Notes under the pieces: model-generated | What the model saw: the letters and a program-made list of their open reading frames with translations, nothing else | Databases searched by the model: none | Told to the model about the DNA's origin: nothing | Position numbers and translations under genes: made by a program | Shown here: one piece after another, positions 21,725 through 32,458 of the stretch | Layout of the letters: the number at the start of each line of letters is the position of its first letter | How positions within the stretch are numbered: the stretch's first letter is position 1 | Source: Aurifilum marmelostoma | Lineage: Eukaryota > Ascomycota > Sordariomycetes > Diaporthales > Cryphonectriaceae | Direction: 5' to 3' | Assembly: GCA_027559495.1 (NCBI GenBank) | Contig: JAMXSV010000017.1 | Coordinates: 186,001-250,000 of the forward strand | Length of the DNA: 64,000 nt

Positions 21725-24265
21725 TCACAGGTCAACAAACTCCCCCTTGATGTACCTGCCATCTTTGATACCATCCAGGTACACAATGACCTTGTCCGTC
21801 ATGAGTGCTGTCTCAAATTGGAAGTGCCGATAGATATACTTGCCAGGCAGGCTATGGCCAAATGTGCGCAGGTTGATGCCCGCATCAGCATACCTCTCCC
21901 ATCCGTTGGGTGCATAGGGCTCAATGACTACTGCTGGAACACCTTGTGGGCCGTGGCGAGAAAGGACCCGACGGCGATACTCGACAGGCTGCATCTCGAA
22001 CAGCCGCCAGCACGGGAAGCTAATCACTCTCGCGTTGATGCCCCGCTTCTTCTTGAGCTCGTCGGCCACGTTCACAGCGAAAGAGAGCTCAGCGCCCACA
22101 CCGATAAGGGTGACGTCGGCCGCATTGCTGTTTTCGTCAGCCTCGCGTAGGATATATGCTCCCCTAGCCACGCCCTCCCTGCTTGTCAGGCCGCCGCCGC
22201 TGCCACCGCCATGCAGCTGAGGGATCTTGTGGCGACTCTCGCTAACGATGCTCGGCCCATTCCTGTGCGCGATGGCCACAGTCCAAGCGCCGGCTGTCTC
22301 TTCAGCATCACCAGGACGGATGTATAACAGGTTGGGCATGGCGCGGTACAGGGTGGCCAGCTCGATGGGCTGGTGCGTGGGACCATCCTCGCCGGCGCCG
22401 ATGGAGTCATGCGTGGCTGCGTGGAGGACCTGGAGATGCTGCAGGGCGCCCATGCGGACGGCAGGGGCTGCGTAGAGATAGAACATGAAGAATGAGGATG
22501 TGACTGGGAGAAATGTGCCTCGATTGTAGGCGGCGAGGCCGTTGGCTATGGCGGCCATGGCGTGTTCACGGACGCCGTAGTGAACGTAGCGGCCTGAGTA
22601 GGCGCCGTTGATGCCACAGGAGGTCTTGAGATCGGGCTGTGAGATGGGATTAGGTACCTGGCCGAGAGCAAGGTGAAAAGTGAAGACGTGAAGGAAAAGT
22701 CTTACAGGTTGAAAGTCCACTTTTCCATCCCAAATCATATTCACAGACGGGGACAGGTCTGCGGTCCCAACCATGAAGGAATTGATCTCCTTGGCGAGCG
22801 GGTTGATCACCTGTCCTCCAGACACGCGAGTCGCCGTGGGCGCAGTGTCAAACGTCTTGGGGATCAGCTCCCTCCAGTCCTTCCGGATCTCACCGCGCAT
22901 GCGAGAATGCAGCTCCTCCCCGAGCTCCGGGAAGTCATGGCAGTACCGTCCAAAGAGGTCATTCCATTGCCGCACAAAGGCCTCGCCCCTCTCGGGTAGA
23001 TCGGCAAAGAATGCCCTGACCTCTTCACTTATTTCGAAATGCTTTTCTGGGTCCAGGCCACTGGCCTGCTTCATTCTCTTCACGTCGTCTACGCCGAAGG
23101 GTGCGCCGTGGGAAGCTGCCTTGCCTGCGACCGCACTACCAAGACCGATGGTGGTCTTTATATTGATGAACACGGGCTTGTTCTTGGATACTCTAGCCAT
23201 CTCCAAAGCTCGAACGATGCCCTCTACATCATAGCAGCCGTCTTCGACCTCGAGAACATCGTACCCACAGGCGTGCATCTTGGCGTTGATGTCTTCGTTG
23301 TTTACCATGTCGACTGACCCATCGCAGGTGATCTGGTTGTTATCGTAGCTATACACTGCCATCAGAACCTTTGTGTACAAGATGATTCGGAGATACGCAT
23401 GTGACTCGCCCAACAACGCCGGACTACGATACTTCAAAAAACTTACATGATAGTCAAGTTATTCAACTTCCAGTGCCCAGCAAGAGAGATGGCCTCCAGA
23501 CCCACACCCTCCTGTAGACAGGCATCGCCCACCATACACCAGGTATGGTTGGAGACTACATCAAGTCCGGGCTTGTTGTATGTCGCCGCCAGGTTCTTGG
23601 TCGCCATGGCGAGCCCCACGGCGTTTGCGACGCCCTGACCTAGGGGCCCCGTGGTGACCTCGATTCCCTCGATCTCGATCTCTGGGTGGCCTGGGCAGAG
23701 GGAGTCTGCGCGCTCAGAGTGATAGGATTTCAGCTGGTCAAAAGTCATGGCTTTGTAGCCTGCAAGGTGTAAGAAGGAGTACTGGAAGAGACAGGTGTGT
23801 CCTAGACTCTGATGTTAACTTTAATGATATAGACATTTTTCCCGTTGCAAAATAAATCGGCAAAGATAGCTCACCGTTTGATAGAACGAAGCGATCTCGA
23901 TTGAACCAGTCTGGACTATGAGGCGCATAACGCATCACATACTTCCACAGGGCCACGCCTATGGCCGCCATGCCAATTGCGCCACTGTTCATGAGGCAAT
24001 CATTAGTATGTTCCCCATTAGCCATGCTTGAGGATTGGTGAAAAACAGAGATTGACGTGGTTTTTCTTGATACTCACCCCGGGTGGCCCATATTATATTG
24101 CTGGCACAGATCAGCAATGAGAATTCGGTACGTTTTCAAGACGAGGTCATGGTGCTTTGATAGGTCTGTGGTGGCGGTCGTTGGCTGCTTCTTGGTGACG
24201 AGTTCATCTTTGACGGCGTGGAGGTCGGTGCCTCCGGGCTGCTCCAGCCTTCCTGGCGCCATCAT
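21725..24265 (-). CDS. Dihydroxyacetone synthase-type transketolase
   Basis: ThDP enzyme that moves a two-carbon ketol unit; the DHA synthase branch uses xylulose 5-phosphate and formaldehyde to give dihydroxyacetone and glyceraldehyde 3-phosphate. Five exons (24265-24078, 23984-23875, 23801-23447, 23348-22706, 22636-21725) give 735 residues. Exon joins restore GHPGGAIGMA, SNGHTCLFQ and NLTIIYDNNQITCDG, which confirms the map. The ThDP motif reads GDACLQEG...YDNN, and GLGSAVAGKAASHG and YGVREHAMAA are transketolase signatures. GDA rather than GDG, and the surrounding text, fit methylotroph DHA synthase better than ordinary transketolase. The protein ends VDL, not a good PTS1, so cytosol is likelier than peroxisome. 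The last intron is 69 bases and stop-free in frame. It is divergent from a polyol dehydrogenase. Confidence 0.88.
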
Positions 24266-25184
24266 CACATTTGCTATTCCTATTTTTCTTTCTCTGATGG
24301 TACTCTGGTGGTGAAAGAGGTGTCTTTCGAACACCAAGTTGGACCTCCTGGAAAGAAAATAAAGAATGCTTTCTCTTAAAGTGTGCAGAAAGTACAGGAA
24401 TGCTAGCTCACTTGTACTTATAGGATGCTTGGGTGCCCTAGAAATTGCCACATCATTACTGGAAATATTTGGTCACTCCAACGTCTGCCAGTGACCTCAA
24501 CGGCCCTCCGCCGCCCGCATTAGCACGAGGTTCATCAATCACGACCCATGACCTAGTTTGGGGAGTGGGATAGGATTATTACGGGGCATGAAAAAGTCTG
24601 GGGAAGATCTCCACGAACCAATCGGCTTGCCGAAGTAGGCAATCCCGACCCTCTCTCCATCCCCCAGAGACACATTAGAAGTATTTTAGCAGTCAATAGG
24701 TCTACGAGCAAAGTAGAACCTGCCACTCGCCGCGGAGATTTGGAGTCACAAAGGATGGTAAGGTGGCAACGGACATCTTTGACCCTTATTTAGTTGCATA
24801 CTGGTAACATCTGGTGTGGTCAGTATGATGCTTGCTCTTCCGATGACGGACGATGGCTTCCCACCCACAGCGGGGGCATCAACGTGTTCAGTCGTGAGGA
24901 GAAGGAGGAGAGGAGGGGGGCACTATCTATGGAGCCGTCGGCAGACGATGAAGGCAACTGGATCTCACTGGCTTTGACACTTGTCTACTATCTGTTTCCG
25001 GTGTTTCATTGCGGGCTTCAATAATAAATGGGATTGATTCTGTCAGCTAGTCTCTGGATTTCACCTGCGTCTGTATGCTTGGTATTGGTTAATTAATCTG
25101 ACCTTCCCACATCACATCCTCATAAACTAAACTGGGACTCTACAGATAGAGGAGTCGCCTGAAACCCCCGCCTGAAGGAGAAAA
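24266..25184. promoter_or_regulatory. Divergent intergenic region, transketolase-like / polyol dehydrogenase
   Basis: The 919 bases separate two genes transcribed outward in opposite directions and must hold both promoters. An AATAATAAAT stretch at 25020-25030 is a possible TATA-like element for the plus-strand gene. No coding frame is convincing. Co-regulation is an inference from layout. Confidence 0.5.
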
Positions 25185-26537
25185 ATGGCAGCACAGCTTC
25201 CAATAAGTGACCCCAGCAAGTCCCAGCCCCAACACGACGACCACCACGAGACCATACAAGCTCCACTTCCCAACCCTTCCCTCCAAGTCACTGCCGACCA
25301 CCAGCTGAAACTGGTCGAAGCCCCCGTCTACGCACCAGGCCCCGGCGAGGTCCTGGTACACATCAAGGCCACAGGAATATGCGGCTCGGACGTACACTTC
25401 TGGAAGTCCGGCCGGATCGGATCGCTCGTTGTGGAGGGCGACTGCATTCTGGGGCACGAAGCGGCGGGCGTGGTAATCAGGTGCGGTGAGGGCGTGATTG
25501 GCCTGCGGCCTGGGGACAAGGTGGCTGTCGAGCCAGGCGTGCCGTGCGAGAAGTGCTTCTTGTGTGGGATGGGGAAATACAACCTCTGCGAAGAGGTTCG
25601 TTTCTCCGGGGTCTATCCTTACGATGGCACGCTGCAACGGTACAAAGTTCACCCTGCGAGGTGGCTGTACAAGTTGAGTTGATCGATGGCTCCCCAAAAT
25701 ATCTGAATTTTCTTTTTAATGAGACTCATTCTGATTAATTCATGTGAGCGCAGGTTGCCGGACAGTATGACATTCGCCGAGGCCGCCCTGCTCGAGCCAC
25801 TGAGCGTCGTTCTCCAGGCTCTGAGGGTCGCCAGTCTCACTCTAGGACGCGGAGCAGTTATCTGTGGTGCTGGACCCATTGGTCTGACCGCCCTCCTCGC
25901 AGCTCGGGCATCTGGTGCTCATCCCATTGTCATCACAGACGTAGAGGCGGGCCGTCTCGATTTCGCCAGACAGCTCGTGCCATCCTGTCTTACGTATCAG
26001 GTTGACACGTCACTCGATGCACGAGGCAATGCGAAGGGGATTAGGAACTTGTTCGGTGCACGTGGAGGAGAAGGAGAGGCAGGAGAGGAGTATCTAGCCC
26101 CACCTTGCGTGATTGAGTGCACTGGTGTTGAGTCGAGTGTCTGTACTGCGGCGTTCACGGTTCGCCGTGGTGGGAGAGTGGTGGTGGTTGGTGTGGGTAG
26201 GGATACTATGAATAACTTGCCATTTATGCATCTTTCTTTGTCCGAGGTAAGTATCGAGTTCCGGATGACCCGAATCATCAGGAAAACTACATTAAGACTG
26301 GATGAATTTATGCTCATTGGTTTGTTCTAGATTGACCTTCGATTCATCAACCGCTACACGGATACTTGGCCGGCTGGAATTTCTTGTATGACTGGTGGAA
26401 TAATCGACATGAAGAAACTCGTGACACATGTTTTTCCACTCGAGAAGGCTTTGGAGGGCTTGACTTTGTCGTCTGACCCAAGAAATGGGAGTATCAAAGT
26501 GCATATAGTGGACGATTCTGAGACTGTATTCTTCTAG
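25185..26537 (+). CDS. Zinc-dependent polyol dehydrogenase (L-arabinitol/xylitol/sorbitol type)
   Basis: NAD(P)-dependent medium-chain dehydrogenase that oxidises a sugar alcohol to a ketose. Exons 25185-25672, 25754-26246 and 26331-26537 encode 395 residues; the first donor is a weaker GTTGAG. GICGSDVHFW supplies the catalytic-zinc Cys and GHEAAG the His-Glu. The structural zinc site is intact, with four Cys in PCEKCFLCGMGKYNLC. VICGAGPIGL is the Rossmann loop and VITD ends the second strand; Asp there usually favours NAD. VHFWKSGRIG and a HPARW segment recall fungal L-arabinitol 4-dehydrogenases, but xylitol or sorbitol specificity cannot be excluded. Any of these feed pentose metabolism, matching the divergent xylulose-5-phosphate-using transketolase. 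Confidence 0.9.
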
Positions 26538-27066
26538 TCACTCGAGCTTCCCAAACGACGGCACCGGAAGCCAGAACAAACTCGATGGTCTCTAATGGAA
26601 CGAATCTCACACATGTGTTCCTTCACGGAGACGTACGCGTGTTGGAACCAGTAATTGTGTGGGTGGTCATCTGTGATACTGTCGCTCTACGTGTAGACCA
26701 CGCCATCTCTTACGGGACCATCTGTGCATTAATGAGCTGAAACATATGTGCTAAGAACAGGAAGGAGATATTTAATTTTGATTCTCTCCTATTTACCCTC
26801 AATGTCAAAGGTAAGATTCATGCTATTCATGAGCTGTGATCGGGCTTAGGACGAGATTGGCCGGACTTAAACCTACATCCGTCTATGTCCTGTGATCAGC
26901 ATGCTAGAAAAAAAGACCTCCACTACGACAACAAAGTGACCAAGACATGGTCTAATTCTAGATATTCTCAAGCTTATCATCCCTCTCGGCGTATCCGCCG
27001 CACCTGGGACCGATTATGAGTTGAACGAGCCAACAGCAAACCGTCCAGAACGCTGCCAACTCTATC
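26538..27066. other. Spacer before the amidohydrolase gene
   Basis: 3' flank of the polyol dehydrogenase and promoter side of the next gene on the same strand. No element recognised. Confidence 0.6.
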
Positions 27067-28041
27067 ATGGCCGCCACAACTAGAACAATCACCTTGGAAG
27101 AGCACGTGGCTTTCCCGTCCCTCGGCTCGGACAGCAAGTTCTACGAGGCGATGTGGAAAGTCTTTCCCAAAGCCCGCGAACAACTATGGGATCACAGCTC
27201 GAACCGCCTCGCAGACATGGACACCCACAATGTCTCTTTCCAAGTCATGTCACACATCCCTGGAATAGGCGTGTCCAACGTCGCAGGGTGCCGCGGCGCC
27301 AACGACGAGATGGCAGCCGCTATTAAGAAGAACCCCAGCCGCCTGGGCGGGTTCGCCGTGCTTCCGATGGCGCACCCCAGAGAGGCAGCAGAGGAGCTCG
27401 AGCGGGCTGTGAAGGACCTCGGCCTCCTGGGTGCTCTGATCGACAATCATCTCGAGGACGGCACACACTACGATGACGAGAGATTCTGGCCCGTGTTTGA
27501 GGTGGCGGAGAGGCTGGATGTGCCCATCTATCCGCATCCGACACCCCAGACGCAGGAGACGGTGGACAAGTACTACGCGGGCAACTACCCCGCCCACGTG
27601 GCGATCGCGCTGTCCAGCGGTGCCTGGGGCTGGCACGAGAACGTGGGCCTGCACTTCCTCAAGCTCTACTCGGCAGGCGTGTTTGACCGGTTCCCGAAGC
27701 TGAAGCTGGTCCTCGGCCACATGGGCGAGATGGTGCCATACTACCTAGACAGGGCCGTCAGGCTACCGCTCTTCAAGATGAAGCATGTCAACAGGTCGCT
27801 GAGGGAGGTGTGGGACGAGAATGTCTGGGTGACGACGAGCAGCATGTTCAGCCTGAACCCTCTGGCGACGCTACTAAGGAATACCAAGATTGAGCGCATT
27901 ATGTACAGCATTGATTACCCTTTTGAGAAGATGGAACTTGGCCCGCAGTTTCTCGAGGAGCTGGCGGGCAGCGGGATGGTTACGCAGGAGGAGTTTGAGA
28001 TGATTGCATATAAGAATGCTGAAACATTGCTCAAATTGTAA
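27067..28041 (+). CDS. Amidohydrolase-2 family decarboxylase (2,3-dihydroxybenzoate/resorcylate/salicylate type)
   Basis: Single exon, 324 residues, close to the usual length of this family of metal-dependent non-oxidative aryl decarboxylases. It opens with ITLEEHVAFP, whose Glu-Glu-His matches the N-terminal metal-binding segment of ACMSD-type enzymes. PIYPHPTP carries a metal-ligand His, GWHENVGLHFLKLYSAGVFDRFP is a family hallmark around another His, LVLGHMGEMVPYYLDR follows, and SIDYPFE supplies the C-terminal Asp. Likely reaction: removal of CO2 from a hydroxylated benzoate or 6-methylsalicylate-like acid in the cytosol; the exact substrate is not predictable. It lies on the same strand as the polyol dehydrogenase, with no polyketide synthase nearby. 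Confidence 0.87.
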   Translation: MAATTRTITLEEHVAFPSLGSDSKFYEAMWKVFPKAREQLWDHSSNRLADMDTHNVSFQVMSHIPGIGVSNVAGCRGANDEMAAAIKKNPSRLGGFAVLPMAHPREAAEELERAVKDLGLLGALIDNHLEDGTHYDDERFWPVFEVAERLDVPIYPHPTPQTQETVDKYYAGNYPAHVAIALSSGAWGWHENVGLHFLKLYSAGVFDRFPKLKLVLGHMGEMVPYYLDRAVRLPLFKMKHVNRSLREVWDENVWVTTSSMFSLNPLATLLRNTKIERIMYSIDYPFEKMELGPQFLEELAGSGMVTQEEFEMIAYKNAETLLKL

Positions 28042-28262
28042 AAAGCAACGATCAAGGACGTCTATTGAGAGATTCAGGTTAATTTCTAGAGAGATCGCAA
28101 GTACATTTTTGTCTCCTAGCCTCGAACACTTCTACACGGAGAGTAAAAAATGGCAGTTATCTAAAAACGAATGACCTCGAATGGCATCTGCAAACACCAC
28201 AGCTTGGGGGGCATATTCCATCTTCTCTGAGTCATTCAAATAATTTCCGCACAGGTGAGTCC

Positions 28263-28946
28263 TCAACACTGAGATGTGACGATGGAAGGGAGAGAGGTGT
28301 TAGTCTCGCGCTCAGGAACCCATTTCAGCGCCTCACCCTCAGCCTCGTCCACGTTGCGCCCAGCCGTCTCAAGCGCCGTCCAGACTCGCTGCTGACCGCC
28401 CTTCCGGCTATCGTACACAAGTTCGAACGCCTCGCTGGCCTTCCTGATAAAGAGAACGTACCCATTGACACAAAAGTTGAAATACTTTGCACTTTCGATC
28501 TGCTGTTGTTCACCTTCGCTGGATGTGTCACGGATGATTCCCTTCCCACTGTCCACCATCTTGTCCAGGACGCCGAGCATCTTCCTCCTGGAAGTGACGG
28601 CTGCAGAGCTGATCTTTTCCTCCCACGCGTCCTCCTTGGGCTTCTCGGTCTTGAGCCCTTCGACCACAGCGTGGAATTTGTCGTAGGCTTTGCGGCCGGC
28701 ACGGACAGTGTCCCGGTACAGGTCTTGCACCTTGATGTGCATGTCACTGGTGGCGTTGTTGTTGTTGTTGTTGTTGCCGTCGCTGCACCCGCAAACCTGG
28801 GAAGCTTGGAGGCTTGCATGGGAGGATAGCTTCTCGGGGCCGTCGTGAGACTTCATTGTCTGGCATCGCTTTGCAAGGGCTATGTGTTCGTCGATGATGA
28901 GCTCCCACTTCTCTGGTCCGATTATAGAACTGGTGTTTGCCGCCAT
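28263..28946 (-). CDS. Hypothetical helical protein with poly-Asn tract
   Basis: I do not recognise this gene. It is one exon of 227 residues starting at ATG 28946; the frame continues three codons upstream but only from TTG. There is no signal peptide or clear membrane segment. A seven-Asn run encoded by an AAC repeat (GTT on the plus strand, 28755-28775) separates a short N-terminal helix region from a charged, probably helical domain of about 150 residues. That domain contains RAGRKAYDKFHAVVEGL and YFNFCVNGYVLFIRKASEAFELVYDSRKGGQQ. Even composition and absence of stops support a real gene; function is unknown. It converges on the decarboxylase gene. Confidence 0.65.
   Translation of the reverse strand: MAANTSSIIGPEKWELIIDEHIALAKRCQTMKSHDGPEKLSSHASLQASQVCGCSDGNNNNNNNATSDMHIKVQDLYRDTVRAGRKAYDKFHAVVEGLKTEKPKEDAWEEKISSAAVTSRRKMLGVLDKMVDSGKGIIRDTSSEGEQQQIESAKYFNFCVNGYVLFIRKASEAFELVYDSRKGGQQRVWTALETAGRNVDEAEGEALKWVPERETNTSLPSIVTSQC
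28755..28775 (+). repeat. GTT trinucleotide microsatellite (poly-Asn coding)
   Basis: Seven GTT units, read as AAC for seven asparagines on the minus strand within the hypothetical gene at 28263-28946. Confidence 0.9.
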
Positions 28947-30750
28947 GACTGGCAAACCTAAATGACAAGTGTCATGAAATCTTCTTGGATAAGGGCGAGG
29001 TAGGAAATCAAGTCAGCCCATGTTCTGTTTACTAAGTTTAGTCACGAATCTGTGTAATTACGTCCTCATTCTACGGCGAGGTCATGCATTATATATTGCC
29101 CCATCTAGCGCACCCTGAGAGCTGAAAGCCGCCAGACATGAGCCACAGTAGACCTATCCTTGGATCTAGACGTATTTGCGATATGTAACAGGTACCCAAG
29201 AAAACACAATCCCAAGCGATGTGCACTTCATCGAGAGCCAAAACTCATCAGGCCTGAGTGAGACTTTGATGTGGATGGGTGTCACGGTCTGCCTTACTTT
29301 GCCCGACAACCCGTGCTCTGCTTGTGTGCTGTGAGGCGAATCCACTCCTTTACAATGACCACGAGTGAGCAGCTGTCCTTCTCGATGATTCGGGAGCCAT
29401 GCGACTCGAGACTGAGCATGTGACAAGACACAAAGGTTTACGGACGTAGCCTACAGCAGCGCAACCCTCATCACAGCCGAGAGACAAGGTCTCGGTGGGA
29501 GTGGTTGGATAATTACACGATAGAACATTCTTTTCCTTACTTTTCTTCTGAAGTGCACCAAGATGTTTGTCACAGAGTCGACCTAGTGAGTCTGAAAGGG
29601 ACTTATGTTGTCTCATCAGGGGCTCTCAAGGTATTACAATACATCTGATTCACGACGCCTACAGCCCTGCAGCTATTCAGGTGATATGGCTCGTGGGATG
29701 CTTGAATTAAGGGGATCAGATACGAATTTGAGGTAAAACATTTCAGGTAACTAATTAGCAACTTGACCTCGTCGGTAGTGGACGGAAGTGATTGGATGCC
29801 GATTGGATGCTGGAATAAGAACCCAAATAAGGCCAGACAGCAGCCCCCCGTGATGCTAGCCATAGGAGTGCGAGATCTCTCGGCAATTCATCAGGCCTGG
29901 ACAAGTTTTGGCACATGTCTTTAAAAATCATGGTCAAGTCCCGGGCCCATCGATTAACCTCCAGGACGTGGGGGCAGCAGGCGTTATACTTTGCAGGAGA
30001 AGGATTCTGGAGACCCGAGCCGTCTTCAGAACTCCGAACAACAGCTGCCCCATGGAGTGATCGTCACCAGGTACAGGAGTCGGGCAAATCCTACTATCCA
30101 GAAAAGGACTCTTGAAAAAATGGGTTTTCAACGGCGTGCAGGACTTCTATTTAGTGCCTACAAATTGTAGAACCCGCCAGTGTCGCCCTTCGTTTTGCGC
30201 CGTACATGTACGATAGTCAGCCCACGATATCCAGACATTGGTCCGGGGTATGCCCGGGCCCCGAACCGGGACTGCAGTTGGCTATTTCTCCTGCGTAGCA
30301 TCACATATGCACGACATCGACCTTGGGACAGATCGGGCAAGTGAAGCGGCGACCTTCGGCTTTCATGGGACTTTTGGAATGTGCGGGTGGAGAGACCACC
30401 ACGAGACTGCCTTCTGCACGGGCTAATGATTCCAAGTATATGCTTTCAATTCTGAGTGGCGCTGTCGGGTCACAATTACCGGGCCAAGGAGAACACTGTG
30501 GGTGTGATGTAATTGGACATGAGTAAGTCTCTCATCACATTGCCTGTTAAGTAGTTGGACGCCACAGCTGAGGAGTGAGTAGGCTGAGAAGAGGACGCTT
30601 TGTGAAATATGATATAAGTCTGGACCCGAGCAGTCCTCAATGTCGACCTGCATTTTCCCCCTGGCTCGACTGATTTGATGAAAACTCCGATGATTGTCAC
30701 TTGAACCTTTTTTTTTTTCTCTCCCCTCCCCCCTCCCATTGCGTCACAAA
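28947..30750. other. Spacer upstream of the CVNH gene
   Basis: About 1.8 kb with many short open frames but none with domain features. It contains a GC-rich inverted segment near 30248-30270 (CCCGGGCCCCGAACCGGG) that I considered and rejected as a tRNA. A poly-T tract at 30708-30718 and CT-rich sequence precede the CVNH gene. Confidence 0.55.
30613..30618 (+). promoter_or_regulatory. TATA-like element of the CVNH gene
   Basis: TATAAG about 135 bases upstream of the ATG at 30751; placement fits a core promoter. Confidence 0.4.
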
Positions 30751-31813
30751 ATGCATATCGAATCCAGAATGGCTTTGGCCGCTGCCAGCATCGTCAGCCT
30801 CGTGGCGGTCGTCCGGGCAGCACCTGCTGTGCTCCCACGAGACTCCCCAGGAGCTTTTCTTGAGCTATGCAGCGATATCACATTTATGAACGGCTGGCTG
30901 GTAGGGACGTGTTCGATGGATAATGGTACATCCATCACCAGCAGTGTCTGGTTGTCTTCTCTGATTGAGTTGGACAACGACACTCTTGAGGTAAGCCCCC
31001 ACTCCTATCCTATCCTGTTAACCACCTGAAATTATATGGTTATTACCACAATTCTTTCTACGTGATGCCTGACATTCTACGGTAGTGGGAAGCAAAGTAA
31101 GCTCTGAAGGCCCTGATGGGTTGATGTAGAGGCTCACATATTAACCCAAAACTTTCCCCAGCGGTGACTACTACGCCTCATGCGTGAATGGAGCCTCTGG
31201 CTACCTCGACAACTCCACCCTCGTGTCCCAGTGCGAGCTGGGAGGACCAAACATCACCATCGACCTGGGTAAGAAGCCTGCTTTAGTAATTACTGCCGTA
31301 ATCAAGCCGCAGCTGATCACTGACTTTTATCTTCACAAAGCGGAACACGTCTTCGTCTACGACGGCTTCCTCCTGTCCGACCTGGCCGGGACCCCGGCCG
31401 GGCCAACCTCGTCCTCCAGCACCATCAGCGTGCCGGCCTCCAGCAACCACTTCACCTACCAGATCTATTTCTTCAACGCAGCCCTGTCCCGGTACTGCGA
31501 GAGCTTTGGCACCGAGGACGCAGCCTTTGGCGTCGAGCTGTACGCCGCGGGCCCGCAGGCCTGCCACAGCTTCCTGCTGGCCGAGTGGAGGACGTCCAAC
31601 GGGTGGTACGCCGAGCCGCCGCCGTTTGTGTCCGTGGTGGACTATCTGAACTACGGCTGGCAGGTGTCGGCGTATGCTACGGACTCTTGTGAGGGGGAGC
31701 CCGTGGCTACGTTTGGGTACGGGTCGACGTATAGCGATGTGGGGTGCCTTGAGCTGGGCGTGGCTGCGGCTGGGTTCAAGATCGAGCCTCTGTGGAATGC
31801 CTTCTGGCTGTGA
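30751..31813 (+). CDS. Secreted CVNH (cyanovirin-N homology) lectin with unrecognised C-terminal region
   Basis: Four exons: 30751-30990, an 11-base microexon 31086-31096, 31162-31268 and 31341-31813, giving 276 residues. A second in-frame ATG at 30769 would still leave a signal peptide (to about residue 30). Residues about 35-130 follow the two-lobed CVNH pattern: each lobe has a Cys pair (LELCSDI...VGTCSM and YASCV...VSQCEL) followed by a strand and a turn (SLIELDNDTLEW and DLAEHVFVYDGFL). CVNH proteins bind high-mannose glycans. A Ser/Thr/Pro linker leads to about 130 residues with four Cys, many aromatics and no family I know. The last intron is 72 bases, stop-free and in frame, so retention would insert 24 residues. 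Several sequons suggest glycosylation. Confidence 0.82.
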
Positions 31814-32458
31814 GGGGGGAGTTGGATGAGGATGAAAGAGAGGGTCGATCAGCAGGAATCGTGTCCTTTGTGAAGAGATTTTTCTTTTTCTTTTCTTGGC
31901 TTGTTTTTGGACGGAAAAATAGGGAACGCTCAGATGTCACGATAAGGATCTAAAAATATATATGTAAATTAAAGTAAAAATTAATATCGGGAGTTTAACA
32001 AAGTTTGGTCGAGAAAAGAGAACGGGAGACAGAGGGGAAACGAGGTCTGTCCCGAAAGATCATTGAGAGTTTCAAGAAGCTCGAGGCGCTGGTGGGATGT
32101 CTAGAGCATACAGTGCATTACAGGCGAGTAGGTCCTCGTACAATAAAGGTTAGTTAGGGGTGATGGGCACGCTGGGGACAGGGTTGAATGGGAGAGATCC
32201 GCTCTTCTACCGGACCACGCGGGGCCTGTGGGATGGGCCACACAGCGGGTAATCCACCCGCCCACCCGCCTGACTGACGCGTCCAGCCAGTGACCTTTTG
32301 CACAAAAGTCAGCTTCACAAGATAGATACCAAGACCCTACCTACCTGCGTCCATCAACGTTCCCGCCACGCCCTGGGACGTGTCTTTCTTCTCTTGAACT
32401 CTGCAGACAGAGAAGCTGCATGAAGAGGCAGACTGTACCGCTAGCATCAATCGTCATC
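31814..32458. other. Spacer between CVNH and endonuclease III genes
   Basis: AT-rich 3' flank of the CVNH gene and promoter of the endonuclease gene. An in-frame ATG at 32420 lies 13 codons before the chosen start. No other feature. Confidence 0.55.

Noticed and set aside
30243..30275. GC-rich inverted segment resembling a tRNA T-arm
   Set aside because: The loop lacks the conserved A of TTCRA and no acceptor, D or anticodon arms can be drawn around it.
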